Assembly: GCA_946550725.1 (NCBI GenBank) | Contig: CAMNQX010000003.1 | Coordinates: forward strand, 62,001 to 126,000 | Length of the DNA: 64,000 nt | Direction: 5' to 3' | Source: an uncultured Clostridia bacterium | GTDB taxonomy: Bacteria > Bacillota > Clostridia > Oscillospirales > Oscillospiraceae | Shown here: in pieces, positions 41,791-50,197 of the stretch | How positions within the stretch are numbered: the first letter of the stretch is position 1 | How the letters are laid out: each line of letters starts with the position of its first letter | The notes under the pieces: generated by a model | The model's database searches: none | What the model saw: the letters and a program-made list of their open reading frames with translations, nothing else | What the model was told of the DNA's origin: nothing | Translations under genes and position numbers: made by a program

Positions 41791-41838
41791 CCTCGGATGG
41801 AACGGAGCGAGGGGCGGGCTTGTGGCCCGCCCCTTTTT
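41769..41838 (+). repeat. truncated Family A element, copy R6
   Basis: GAAGCGCGAGGGTAGACGCA and GGATGGAACGGAGCGA match the left half of the family. The right half is missing; the central hairpin (GGGGCGGGC/GCCCGCCCC) is followed by five T and now works as the argF terminator. Confidence 0.7.
41811..41838 (+). terminator. argF terminator derived from a Family A hairpin
   Basis: GGGGCGGGC-TTGTG-GCCCGCCCC followed by TTTTT. Confidence 0.8.
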
Positions 41839-41850
41839 GCACCTACATTT

Positions 41851-41999
41851 GTGTAGGGCGCGACCACTGGGCGCGCCGGGTCGTCGCGCCCTGCGGATGA
41901 GACTTGCAACGTTGTTACGTAGGGGTCGATGTCCTTATCGGCCCGCCAACGGACGCACGATTCACAGACGTATTGTAGGGGCGCACATCGTGCGCCCGC
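41851..41999. repeat. Family B repeats, three units (copy B3)
   Basis: Three same-orientation units start TGTAGGGCGCGACC, GTAGGGGTCGATGTCC and TGTAGGGGCGCACATCG and end CGCGCCCTGCG, ATCGGCCCGCC and GTGCGCCCGC. Each is a short imperfect palindrome. They fill the argF to EF-G gap. Confidence 0.7.
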
Positions 42000-42001
42000 G
42001 C

Positions 42002-42033
42002 AAAAAGGGACGGCTCTATGAGCCGTCCCTTTT
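42002..42033. terminator. bidirectional terminator before the EF-G-like gene
   Basis: AAAAGGGACGGCTC-TAT-GAGCCGTCCCTTTT, symmetric with A and T runs. On the minus strand it lies 18 bases past the stop of the EF-G-like gene. Confidence 0.85.
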
Positions 42034-42050
42034 GATCTGTTATAATGCGC

Positions 42051-44126
42051 TTACTCCTCGGCCTCCGCCTTGGCGTCGGCGATGACCTTGTCCTGGACGG
42101 GCTGGGGCGCGTCCTCGTAGCGGACGAAGGAGAAGGTGAAGGAGCCGCGGGACTGGGTCATGGACCGCAGGTCGATGGCATAGGTGTCCATCTCAGCCAT
42201 GGGGACCTCGGCCTCCAGCACCTGGTTGCCCTCGCCGTCGGGGTTCATGCCCATGACGCGGCCGCGGCGCTTGGTGATGTCGCCCATGACATCGCCCATG
42301 TAGCTGTCGGGGATGGTGACCTTAAGGGCGCCAATCGGCTCCAACAGGACGGGGGAAGCCTCGGGCATGGCGGCGCGGTAGGAGATCTGGGCGGCGGTCT
42401 TGAAGGCGATCTCGGAGGAGTCCACGGGGTGGTAGCTTCCGTCATAGAGGGTGGCCTTCAAATTGACCACGGGGTAGCCCGCCAGCGGGCCGTGGACGAC
42501 CGCTTCTCTGAGGCCCTTTTCCACCGCGGGGAAGAAGTTCTTGGGCACGGCGCCGCCGAACACCTCCTCGGCAAACACCAGCTCTTCCTCGTCGGGATTC
42601 GGCTCAAAGCGGATCCACACGTCGCCGAACTGGCCGGAGCCGCCGGTCTGCTTCTTGTGGCGGCCCTGCTTCTCCACCTTTTTGCGGATCTTCTCCCGGT
42701 AGGGGACCTTGGGGGTCTTCAGCTCCGCGTCCACGTTGAAGCGGCTCTTGAGCTTGCTCACCAGCACGTCCACCTGAATGTCGCCGGCGGCGTAAATGAC
42801 CATCTGGTGGGTCTCGGCGTTGTTGACGAAGTAGAAGGAGGGGTCCTCCTCGCACATCCGGTTCAGGCCCTGGGCGATCTTGTCCTCCTGGCCCCGGGTC
42901 TTGGGGTAGATAGCCACGGAATAGCACGGCTCGGCGAAGGGGATCGGCTCGATCTTCACCACCTTGCGCGGCTCACACAGGGTGTCGCCGGTCTTGAGCT
43001 TATCCATCTTGGACACCGCGCCGATGTCGCCGCAACCCAGCTCCTTGACCTCCTCGGCCTTCTTGCCCTTGATGACGTAGAGGCGGCCCAGCTTCTCCGC
43101 TTCGTTGGTGCGGGCGTTGACCATGGGCATATCGGGCTTGATGGAGCCGGAGAGGACCTTGATGTAGGAGTACTTACCGTACTGGTCGGAGACGGTCTTG
43201 AACACGTAGGCGGTGGGCAGGGCGCCGGGGGCGATGACGAACTTGTCGGCGTGGCCGTCGGCGTTCTCCGCCATGAGGGCGCGGCCCTCCAGGGGGGTGG
43301 GGAGCATCTCCACGATGGTGTCCAGCAGCATCCGGGTGCCCAGGCCGCTGAGGGCGGAGCCGCACACCACGGGGAACAGGGACAGGTCCTTCACGCCCTG
43401 GCGCAGGCCCTGGAGCATCTCGGCGTAGGTGAAGTCCTCGCCGGAGAAGTACTTGTCCATGAACTCCTCGCTGGTCTCGGCCACGGATTCCTTCAGCGCG
43501 TCGTAAAGCTCGTCCAGGACGGGCTTCTTGTCCTCGGGGACGTCGATCTCGATGCGCTCGGCCTTGGAGCCGATCTCAAAGGCCCGCTTGTGGAGCACGT
43601 CGATGATGCCGATGACCTTCTTGTTGGCGTCCCAGATGGGGGCGGCCACAGGGGCGATGTTCTTGCCGAACCGCTCCCGCAGGGTCTCGAAGGCGGCGTT
43701 GTAGTCGGAGTTGTCCTCGTCGGTCTTGGAGATATAGAGAAGGCGGGGGATCTTCCGCTGCTCGCAGTATTTCCAGGCCTTCTCCGCGCCCACGCTCATC
43801 CCCGCCTTGGCGGAGCAGACGATGATGGCGGCGTCGGCCACCTGAAGGGCCTCCATCACGTCGCCGGCGAAGTCGAAGGCGCCCGGGGTGTCCAGCACGT
43901 TGATCTTGCAGCCGTTGTACTCCACAGGGGCGATCGCGGTGGAGATGGAGGTCTGGCGGCGGATCTCCTCGGGGTCGAAGTCACACAGGGTGTTACCGTC
44001 GGCGGTGTTGCCCAGGCGGACGGTACCGCCGGTGATGTAAAGCATGCTCTCCACCAGGGTGGTCTTGCCGTTGCCCGCGTGGCCCAGCAGGCAGACGTTG
44101 CGGATGTTCTGTACGGAATAGCTCAT
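42051..44126 (-). CDS. EF-G-like translation factor GTPase (EF-G-2 type)
   Basis: A 691-residue five-domain GTPase resembling EF-G. G1 is GHAGNGKTT, G3 is NVLDTPGAFDF and G4 is ISKTDED rather than NKxD. The usual catalytic His after DTPG is Ala, a feature of EF-G-2-type paralogues. Later domains are complete (KGLREAVVHGPLAGYPV, GDVMGDITKRRGRVMGM). It is probably a paralogue of the housekeeping FusA, with an unknown role in translation or ribosome recycling. ATG 44126 follows GAAGGAGCGAGG. Single-gene transcript. Confidence 0.9.
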   Translation of the reverse strand: MSYSVQNIRNVCLLGHAGNGKTTLVESMLYITGGTVRLGNTADGNTLCDFDPEEIRRQTSISTAIAPVEYNGCKINVLDTPGAFDFAGDVMEALQVADAAIIVCSAKAGMSVGAEKAWKYCEQRKIPRLLYISKTDEDNSDYNAAFETLRERFGKNIAPVAAPIWDANKKVIGIIDVLHKRAFEIGSKAERIEIDVPEDKKPVLDELYDALKESVAETSEEFMDKYFSGEDFTYAEMLQGLRQGVKDLSLFPVVCGSALSGLGTRMLLDTIVEMLPTPLEGRALMAENADGHADKFVIAPGALPTAYVFKTVSDQYGKYSYIKVLSGSIKPDMPMVNARTNEAEKLGRLYVIKGKKAEEVKELGCGDIGAVSKMDKLKTGDTLCEPRKVVKIEPIPFAEPCYSVAIYPKTRGQEDKIAQGLNRMCEEDPSFYFVNNAETHQMVIYAAGDIQVDVLVSKLKSRFNVDAELKTPKVPYREKIRKKVEKQGRHKKQTGGSGQFGDVWIRFEPNPDEEELVFAEEVFGGAVPKNFFPAVEKGLREAVVHGPLAGYPVVNLKATLYDGSYHPVDSSEIAFKTAAQISYRAAMPEASPVLLEPIGALKVTIPDSYMGDVMGDITKRRGRVMGMNPDGEGNQVLEAEVPMAEMDTYAIDLRSMTQSRGSFTFSFVRYEDAPQPVQDKVIADAKAEAEE

Positions 44127-44177
44127 TTGCCTCGCTCCTTCGTGTTGGAAGTGGTCGTTCCGAAAAACCTATTAGTC

Positions 44178-44206
44178 ATTATACACCAAAGGAAAGCGTC
44201 TGACAA
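44178..44206 (-). promoter_or_regulatory. promoter of the EF-G-like gene
   Basis: Minus strand TTGTCA, 17 bases, TATAAT; the -10 ends 51 bases before the ATG. Confidence 0.75.
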
Positions 44207-44320
44207 CTGTTATTTTCGGAAAAATGCCAAGAGACTGAAAACCCGTGATACCACCAGGAAAAGCGGCGCGCATACCCGCCTCAAATTCGGGCATACTGGC
44301 CGTGATTGGAGGGGTTTTGC

Positions 44321-45001
44321 GTGTTGATCGCACTGTTTCGCACGGTGGTGCTCTACCTGCTCATCATTCTGGGCATCCGCCTGATGGGAAAGCGGCAGGT
44401 GGGGGAGCTGGAACCCAGCGAGCTGGTGTTCACCCTCCTCATCGCCGACCTGGCGGCGGTACCCATGCAGGACTTTGGCATCCCCCTGACCCGGGGCGTG
44501 ATCCCCATTGTCGTGCTGCTGTGCGTGACGCTGCTGTTGTCCCTGCTCACCATGCGGAGCATCAAGTTCCGCGCCTTCATCTGCGGCCGGCCGGGTATCG
44601 TGGTGCGGGACGGCAAGGTCTGCCAGGCGGAGATGGAGAAGAACCGCTTCACCCTGGACGAGCTGTCCGAGGAGCTGCGCATCCAGGGGTACAGCGACAT
44701 CTCCAAGGTCAAGTACGCCATTCTGGAGACCAACGGCCAGCTGACGGTGCTGCTGAATGCGGAGGAGCAGCCGGTGACGGCGGCGCAGATGGGCCTAAAG
44801 CCGAAGGACCCGGGCCTGCCCGCCCTCATCATCAGCGACGGGCGGCTGCTGGAGGACAATCTCCGCAAGCGGGGCTTGGACGACAAGTGGCTGGAAAAGC
44901 AGCTGTCCCATCACCATGTGCGGCGGGTGAAGGACGTGTTCCTCCTGTCGGTGGATGAGCAGGGGACAGTCTACTTTGCGGAAAAGGAGAAGCGGCGGTG
45001 A
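44321..45001 (+). CDS. DUF421 (YetF-like) membrane protein
   Basis: A 226-residue protein with three N-terminal membrane helices and a cytoplasmic C-terminal domain. IRLMGKRQVGELEPSELVFTLLIADLA and RPGIVVRDGKV are DUF421 hallmarks. GTG 44321 lies seven bases after GGAGGGG; the track start at 44306 is at the ribosome site itself. It overlaps the DUF4363 gene by GTGA. Such pairs are found in spore-forming Firmicutes and some DUF421 proteins are spore membrane proteins, but the role here is not shown. Confidence 0.87.
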   Translation: MLIALFRTVVLYLLIILGIRLMGKRQVGELEPSELVFTLLIADLAAVPMQDFGIPLTRGVIPIVVLLCVTLLLSLLTMRSIKFRAFICGRPGIVVRDGKVCQAEMEKNRFTLDELSEELRIQGYSDISKVKYAILETNGQLTVLLNAEEQPVTAAQMGLKPKDPGLPALIISDGRLLEDNLRKRGLDDKWLEKQLSHHHVRRVKDVFLLSVDEQGTVYFAEKEKRR

Positions 45002-45378
45002 AAAAGGGATGGCTGGCGATCGGACTGCTGGTGGGAATGGTGGCGCTGTCGTGGTGGCACGTGTCCGCCCTGAACGCGCTGACGGACGACCTGGGCGGGC
45101 AGCTGCGAAGGGCGGAGACGCTGGCGGAGAGCGGCGAGTGGGACAAGGCGGCGGAGGTCACCAGGGAGGCGTCAGAGCAGTGGGACGGCCGGGCCTTTTA
45201 CCTCCACGTCACCCTGGACCACAGGACCGCCGACGACATCGCCGTGGGCTTTGCGGAGACGCTGGAATTTTTGGAGTGGCAGGAGGCGGGGGAGTATTCC
45301 GCCGCCAACGCCCGGCTCATGGAGCAGCTGGAACTGCTGGGCCAGGTGGAGTGGCCAAGTTTGGAAAATCTATTGTAA
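44998..45378 (+). CDS. DUF4363-type small membrane-anchored protein
   Basis: A 126-residue protein with an N-terminal membrane helix (GWLAIGLLVGMVALSWWHV) and an alpha-helical extracellular part rich in Glu and Ala, ending QVEWPSLENLL. The GTG start overlaps the stop of the DUF421 gene, as is usual for this pair. Function unknown; a partner of the DUF421 protein is the best guess. Confidence 0.8.
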   Translation: MKKGWLAIGLLVGMVALSWWHVSALNALTDDLGGQLRRAETLAESGEWDKAAEVTREASEQWDGRAFYLHVTLDHRTADDIAVGFAETLEFLEWQEAGEYSAANARLMEQLELLGQVEWPSLENLL

Positions 45379-45388
45379 GAGGAGCGTT

Positions 45389-45417
45389 AAAAAGCCCCCA
45401 GCCGAAGCTGGGGGCTA
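45389..45417 (-). terminator. terminator of the minus-strand BspA-like gene
   Basis: AGCCCCCAGC-CGAA-GCTGGGGGCT; the T run is on the minus strand (TTTTT). It may also stop the DUF4363 transcript weakly. Confidence 0.75.
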
Positions 45418-45435
45418 ACGTGTACCGGGAAGAAT

Positions 45436-47301
45436 TCAGTTGTTGGGGTCGTAGGGCTTGTCGGTCTCAACAAAAATGCCCTTGTCGGTGCTCCAGCCCA
45501 CGTTGAAGCCCAGAGCCTTGCCCAGGTCACGAAGCTGGTAGTAGGTGTATCCGCCGCCGTTGTCGTCCGTCAGGATGAACGCCGCCAGGTCCTTGGCTGC
45601 GCCGTCCACCAGCGTCTGGGCTGTCGCTTCTTTGTACGCCCGCTGGCCAGAAAACGGCGTGCTGTGCTCGCTGCCGTCGGGTTTGTAGACCGTCTTGGTG
45701 GTGATGGACACCTGGCCGTTCCAATCCACCTGGAACTGGGCGGCCGAGCCGTTCAAAATGTCTGCCAGGTCACGCAATTTAATGTAGTTGGTATCGTTGC
45801 CGCTCTGGTCCTTCAGGGCGTACATCTGGAACTCCACCTGTTTGCCGTCGATGGTCACCGTCTGGGTGGAGGGGTAGGCCACCTTGGCAGGCTGCTCGGG
45901 CTTGGCGGGCTGCTGGGGCATGGTACTGTTGTAATGGAAGGTGGCGCGGGTCGTAGAGCCGCGGGCCAGAGGGCTGTTGAACATCTTGATCTCAATGGCG
46001 TCCCACTGCGCCTCACTGCCGCTGTAGTAGACGTCGGTCACGTTCGGACAGTTATAGAACGCGGCCTGTCCAATTTTGGTCACGCTCTCTGGGATGGCTA
46101 CGCTGGTCAGGCTGGAGCAACCCCGGAACGTGCTGGAGCCGATGTCGGTCACGCCGCCCCCAAACACCGCCCTGGTCAGCGCCGTGCAGTTCTCAAACAC
46201 GCTTGACCCCATTTTGGTCACGCTGCCCGGGATGGTCACCTCAGTCAGGGCGGTACAGTTCTTGAACGCGTTCGTTTCGATCTCGGTCACGCTGGTCGGG
46301 ATGTCTACATGAGCAAGGGCGGTGCAGCCGTTGAAGGTATACTGTCCGATCTTTGTCACGCTGTCCGGGATGGTCACCTCGGTCAGGGCGGTGCAGTCCC
46401 AGAATGTCCAGGTCCCCATGTCGGTCACGCTGTTCGGGATGTCCACGCTTGTCAGCGCCGTGCAGCCCTTGAACACGCCGTTTTTCAGGTAGATCACGTT
46501 AGACGGGATGGTCACGCTTGTCAGCTTGGTGCAGTCTGCGAACGCGGAATCGTCAAGGGTGTTCACGCTGTCCGGGATGGTCACGCTGGAAATATCCCTA
46601 TACTGCTTCTGGACAAAACAGCTGACTCGCCCCGTGCTGTATATCCTCATCCTGAAAATGCCGTCCCACCATGTGATCGACTCGGTGACCGGGTATTGAT
46701 CGGGGGACATATCCCACCACTGATTGGTCGAGTCAAGCAGGATCCACCGACCGTCCGCGTAGACCGCGTTCCCCTGATGAGGCAAATTATTCAGCTTGCA
46801 GCTGATATACCCCGTCGGCAGTCCCGCCAGACCATGCATAAGAAGGGTAAGAGCGCTGTACCCGCCGCAGACCCCGCGGCGGTTCAAAAACGTGCATCCG
46901 GGGTTCTCTGCCTGACCTACGCGTATTTCCTGCTCCTCGGTCAATCTCTCGCCGCGATATTGTGCCGTGGCATATCCGTATGCCGTATAATCATATTCGA
47001 TGTTCTGCGACACCCAGTCAAAGATGGCGCGGGCTTTTTCCGTCTCCGTTGTTTTCCCGGCTGTCAGGCGCTGCGTCAGCTCGGCGATCTCCCGGAACGT
47101 GGCCTCCTCGTCCTCTTCGTCATATTCGTCAAATGGCAGGCTGACGCCGTCAGGCGGAATAACCTCTGGCCGTTCGGACGGCAGCAGGGCCGCCATCTCC
47201 GCGCCGGTCAGGGTGGGTTCCGTGTCCGCCGCAAAGGCCGGGGCGGTCAGGGAAGCCAGCAGAGCCAGGGCCAAAAGCAGGGATATCACAGTTCGTTTCA
47301 T
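45436..47301 (-). CDS. secreted transglutaminase-like / BspA-LRR / stalk-domain protein
   Basis: A 621-residue exported protein starting at ATG 47301 (MKRTVISLL) after GGAGGGAGAG. Order: signal peptide ending PAFAA; transglutaminase-like domain about 80-230 with Cys in RRGVCGGYSAL, a possible His in LPHQGNAVY and Asp in WILLDSTN; eight BspA-type leucine-rich repeats of 23 residues (pattern VTIPDSVTKIGQYTFNGCTALT) about 240-430; and a C-terminal copper-amine-oxidase-N-like stalk domain (IKLRDLADILNG, YYQLRDLGKALGF). Probably a surface protein for protein or matrix binding. The His context is not canonical, so enzymatic activity is uncertain. Confidence 0.85.
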   Translation of the reverse strand: MKRTVISLLLALALLASLTAPAFAADTEPTLTGAEMAALLPSERPEVIPPDGVSLPFDEYDEEDEEATFREIAELTQRLTAGKTTETEKARAIFDWVSQNIEYDYTAYGYATAQYRGERLTEEQEIRVGQAENPGCTFLNRRGVCGGYSALTLLMHGLAGLPTGYISCKLNNLPHQGNAVYADGRWILLDSTNQWWDMSPDQYPVTESITWWDGIFRMRIYSTGRVSCFVQKQYRDISSVTIPDSVNTLDDSAFADCTKLTSVTIPSNVIYLKNGVFKGCTALTSVDIPNSVTDMGTWTFWDCTALTEVTIPDSVTKIGQYTFNGCTALAHVDIPTSVTEIETNAFKNCTALTEVTIPGSVTKMGSSVFENCTALTRAVFGGGVTDIGSSTFRGCSSLTSVAIPESVTKIGQAAFYNCPNVTDVYYSGSEAQWDAIEIKMFNSPLARGSTTRATFHYNSTMPQQPAKPEQPAKVAYPSTQTVTIDGKQVEFQMYALKDQSGNDTNYIKLRDLADILNGSAAQFQVDWNGQVSITTKTVYKPDGSEHSTPFSGQRAYKEATAQTLVDGAAKDLAAFILTDDNGGGYTYYQLRDLGKALGFNVGWSTDKGIFVETDKPYDPNN

Positions 47302-47331
47302 GTTCTTCTCTCCCTCCAAAAAGGTGATTTT

Positions 47332-47360
47332 ATTCTACCAGAACGGGGCGGGAAAAGCAA
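47332..47360 (-). promoter_or_regulatory. promoter of the BspA-like gene
   Basis: Minus strand TTGCTT, 17 bases, TAGAAT, 30 bases before the ATG. Confidence 0.6.
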
Positions 47361-47393
47361 ACTTTTTTCCTTTGGAGGGGAAATGGGTTTTTG

Positions 47394-47422
47394 TTGCAAA
47401 TTGCTTTGGGAACCGCTATAAT
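47394..47422 (+). promoter_or_regulatory. ruvC operon promoter
   Basis: TTGCAA (-35), 17 bases, TATAAT (-10), 39 bases before the GTG start of ruvC. Confidence 0.75.
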
Positions 47423-47461
47423 AGAAAATCACAAGGTTAAAATTGGGGGAGGTGTGGGCGC

Positions 47462-47947
47462 GTGGTCATTTTGGGCATCGATCCGGGCTATGCCATCGTG
47501 GGCTTCGGGGTGCTGGAAAAGACCCGGGGGCTGGACGCCCGGCTCATCGCCTGCGGGGCCATCAACACCCCGGCGGGGTTGCCCCTCCCGAAGCGGCTGT
47601 TGCAGATCAGTGACGATATGCGCGCCCTCATCGCCCGGTTTTCCCCCGAGGTGATGGCCATTGAGAAGCTCTACTTCGGCAACAACGTCACCACCGGCAT
47701 CGGGGTGGCCCAGGCCCGTGGGGTCATTTTGGCGGAGGCGGAGCGGGAGGGGCTGGCCATCTACGAGTACGACCCCTCCCAGGTGAAATCGGCGGTGACC
47801 GGCTACGGCAAGGCGGAAAAGCGGCAGGTGATGGATATGACCAAGCGTCTTTTGCACCTGAACGCCGTACCCAAGCCCGACGACGCGGCGGACGCGGTGG
47901 CCATCGCCTTGTGCCACGCTCGGTCTTCGACCTCGCTTTTATTATAA
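47462..47947 (+). CDS. ruvC: Holliday junction endonuclease RuvC
   Basis: A 161-residue RuvC starting at GTG 47462 after GGGGGAGGTG. The four acidic catalytic positions are in ILGIDPGYA, MAIEKLYFG and PDDAADAVAIALCH (two). It cuts Holliday junctions with RuvAB, encoded downstream. The tail ARSSTSLLL after LCH is not typical of the family and is encoded by the start of a hairpin-rich intergenic stretch, so the natural C-terminus has probably been altered without harming the core. Confidence 0.95.
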   Translation: MVILGIDPGYAIVGFGVLEKTRGLDARLIACGAINTPAGLPLPKRLLQISDDMRALIARFSPEVMAIEKLYFGNNVTTGIGVAQARGVILAEAEREGLAIYEYDPSQVKSAVTGYGKAEKRQVMDMTKRLLHLNAVPKPDDAADAVAIALCHARSSTSLLL

Positions 47948-47949
47948 TG

Positions 47950-48056
47950 CTCGGGCGGGCAAAGCTCGCCCTCCGCAAATTCCGCGCTGCGCGCGAAATT
48001 TACGCGCCTGCTGGCGCGTCCCCGCTCTCGCGGGTGCCCTCCGGATGTTCTATTTT
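47950..48056. repeat. hairpin-rich intergenic stretch between ruvC and ruvA
   Basis: Successive short inverted repeats: GGGCG-GGCAAAGCT-CGCCC, AAATTCCGCG...CGCGAAATTT, ACGCGCC-TGCT-GGCGCGT and CCCGC-TCT-GCGGG. No ORF. It resembles a degraded repeat array and shares the AAATTCCGC start with the element after argJ. Confidence 0.45.
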
Positions 48057-48082
48057 ACTTTAAGTCATAAGCAGGTGAGGAA

Positions 48083-48688
48083 ATGTATTATTATGTGAAA
48101 GGCGAGGTGGCCCACATCGCGCCCTATCTGGCGGTCATCGACTGCGGTGGGGTGGGATACGCGTGCCGCACCACCCAGAACACCCTGTCCTACCTCAAGC
48201 GGGGGCAGCAGGCCAAGCTGTATACGCACCTCAACGTCCGGGAGGACGCCATGGAGCTGTACGGCTTCTACTCCGAGAGCGAGCTGAGCTGCTTCCAAAT
48301 GCTGTTGGGGGTCAGCGGCGTGGGACCCAAGGCCGCGCTGGCCATGCTGTCCGCCACCACCCCGGAGGGGCTGGCCGCCAGCGTCATCACCGGGGACGAG
48401 CGGGCGTTGACCGCCGCTCAGGGGGTGGGCAAGAAGATCGCCCAGCGGGTCATTCTGGAGCTGAAGGATAAGCTGGCGAAAGGCCAGCTTCCCACCGCCG
48501 GCGGCGAGAGCTACGGCGGCAGCGGCGTCACCGTCATCCCCCAGAATAAGGCCAGCGAGGCCGCCGCGGCGTTGGCGGTGCTGGGCTATTCCGCCCAGGA
48601 GGTGGCCCTTGCCTTGAAGGATATCGATTTGGACCAACTGCCTTTGGAGGAGATCGTCCGCCAGGCGCTGAGAAAGATGGTCAAATAA
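48083..48688 (+). CDS. ruvA: Holliday junction branch-migration protein RuvA
   Basis: A 201-residue RuvA. Domain I (MYYYVKGEVAHIAPYLAVIDCGGVGY), the helix-hairpin-helix region LLGVSGVGPKAALAML and AAQGVGKKIAQRVILELK, and the C-terminal domain III that contacts RuvB (AAAALAVLGYSAQEVALAL) are complete. It binds the four-way junction. ATG 48083 follows AGGTGAGG. Confidence 0.97.
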   Translation: MYYYVKGEVAHIAPYLAVIDCGGVGYACRTTQNTLSYLKRGQQAKLYTHLNVREDAMELYGFYSESELSCFQMLLGVSGVGPKAALAMLSATTPEGLAASVITGDERALTAAQGVGKKIAQRVILELKDKLAKGQLPTAGGESYGGSGVTVIPQNKASEAAAALAVLGYSAQEVALALKDIDLDQLPLEEIVRQALRKMVK

Positions 48689-48710
48689 TTTGTTTGAGGA
48701 GGAAATGATC

Positions 48711-49088
48711 ATGAAAAAACGTATTTTAGCCCTTGCTCTGGCCCTCACGATGGTGTTTGCCTTGTGTGCTTGCGGAGAGAAGCAGACCGCCGCCGACACC
48801 AAGACCGTCACCGTCACCGTGGTCCACGGGGACGGCTCCACCAAAGACTTTACCGTCAAAACCGACAAGGAGCTGCTGGGCGAGGCCCTCACCGACGAGA
48901 AACTGATAGAGGGGGAGAACGGCCCTTACGGGCTGTTCGTCAAGACGGTGGACGGCGAGACCGTTGACGACGCCAACCAGGAGTGGTGGTGCCTCACCAA
49001 GGGCGGCGAAAGCGTGGAGACCGGCGTGGACTCCACCCCGGTGGAGGACGGCGCGACCTACGAGTGGACGCTGATGGTGGGCTATTGA
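48711..49088 (+). CDS. DUF4430-type lipoprotein
   Basis: A 125-residue protein starting at ATG 48711, eight bases after AGGAGG. A lipoprotein signal (ILALALALTMVFALCAC, acylated at the second Cys) is followed by a small beta-rich domain with GPYGLFVKTVDGET, QEWWCLTKGGE and YEWTLMVGY, matching the transcobalamin-C-terminal-like DUF4430 fold. It lies between ruvA and ruvB, 22 bases after the former and 47 before the latter, with no promoter seen between. The family may bind cobalamin-like or other small ligands; no such role can be shown here. Confidence 0.82.
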   Translation: MKKRILALALALTMVFALCACGEKQTAADTKTVTVTVVHGDGSTKDFTVKTDKELLGEALTDEKLIEGENGPYGLFVKTVDGETVDDANQEWWCLTKGGESVETGVDSTPVEDGATYEWTLMVGY

Positions 49089-49135
49089 TCCCCGGAGCGG
49101 ACCGGCAGACAGAGAAACAAAAGAGGTGACCCCCC

Positions 49136-50197
49136 TTGAGCATCGATTTTTCCGAGAGCGGCTTTGAGACGGAGCAGCCGCTGGTAGCCACCTCCCTTCT
49201 CCGGGAGGACGACGGGGAGTATTCCCTGCGCCCCAAAACACTGACGGAGTATATCGGGCAGAGGAAGGCCAAGGAGAACCTGACGGTGTTCATCCAGGCG
49301 GCGAAGCTGCGCAACGAGCCGCTGGACCATGTCCTGCTCCACGGCCCTCCCGGCCTGGGCAAGACCACCCTTTCGGGCATCATCGCCAACGAGATGGGGG
49401 TGAACATCCGCATCACCTCCGGCCCGGCCATTGAAAAACCCGGCGACCTGGCGGCGCTGCTCACCAACCTCCAGGAGAATGACATCCTCTTCGTGGACGA
49501 GATCCACCGCCTCAACCGGCAGGTGGAGGAGATCTTGTACCCCGCCATGGAGGATTACGCCATCGATATCATCATCGGCAAAGGCCCGTCGGCCAACTCC
49601 ATTCGGCTGGACCTGCCCCGGTTTACCCTCATCGGGGCCACCACCCGGGCGGGGCAGCTCTCCGCGCCCCTGCGAGACCGGTTCGGGGTCACCCTGCGGC
49701 TGGAGCTGTACACCCCCGAGGAGCTGGCCCTCATCGTGAAGCGCTCGGCGGGCATTTTGGAGGTGCCCATCGAGGACGCGGGAGCCATGGAGATCGCCAA
49801 GCGCTCCCGGGGCACCCCCCGCATCGCCAACCGGATGCTCCGCCGGGTGCGGGACTTTGCCCAGGTGAAGGCGGGAGGCATCATCACCCGCCAGGTGGCG
49901 GACGAGGCGCTCACCGCCCTGGAGGTGGACCACCTGGGGCTGGACGCGGTGGACCGGCGGATGCTCCGCTCCATCATCGACAACTACCGGGGCGGCCCGG
50001 TGGGGCTGGACACCCTGGCGGCCACCATCAACGAGGAGTCGGTGACGCTGGAGGACGTGTACGAGCCGTATCTCATGCAGCTGGGCTTCCTGACCCGCAC
50101 CCCCCGGGGCCGGTGTGTGACGGTCAAGGCGTATCAGCATCTGGGCCTGAGCGTGCCCGGCGGATTTGACGGCGGGATGGAGCAGTTGACACTGTAA
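49136..50197 (+). CDS. ruvB: Holliday junction helicase RuvB
   Basis: A 353-residue AAA+ motor. Walker [12 protein letters not shown], Walker [10 protein letters not shown], sensor [18 protein letters not shown] and the arginine-rich C-terminal winged helix ([11 protein letters not shown]) are present. It drives branch migration with RuvA. The start is TTG 49136 after AGAGGTGA, giving [11 protein letters not shown] Family A element follows its stop. Confidence 0.97.
   Translation: MSIDFSESGFETEQPLVATSLLREDDGEYSLRPKTLTEYIGQRKAKENLTVFIQAAKLRNEPLDHVLLHGPPGLGKTTLSGIIANEMGVNIRITSGPAIEKPGDLAALLTNLQENDILFVDEIHRLNRQVEEILYPAMEDYAIDIIIGKGPSANSIRLDLPRFTLIGATTRAGQLSAPLRDRFGVTLRLELYTPEELALIVKRSAGILEVPIEDAGAMEIAKRSRGTPRIANRMLRRVRDFAQVKAGGIITRQVADEALTALEVDHLGLDAVDRRMLRSIIDNYRGGPVGLDTLAATINEESVTLEDVYEPYLMQLGFLTRTPRGRCVTVKAYQHLGLSVPGGFDGGMEQLTL

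Noticed and set aside
42045-44327. A 760-codon plus-strand ORF opposite the EF-G-like gene
   Set aside because: Shadow of a gene with clear GTPase motifs.
46080-46570. Regular 69-bp repeats that could be read as a CRISPR-like or satellite array
   Set aside because: The period is in frame and encodes 23-residue BspA-type leucine-rich repeats; there are no unique spacers between constant repeats and no cas genes.
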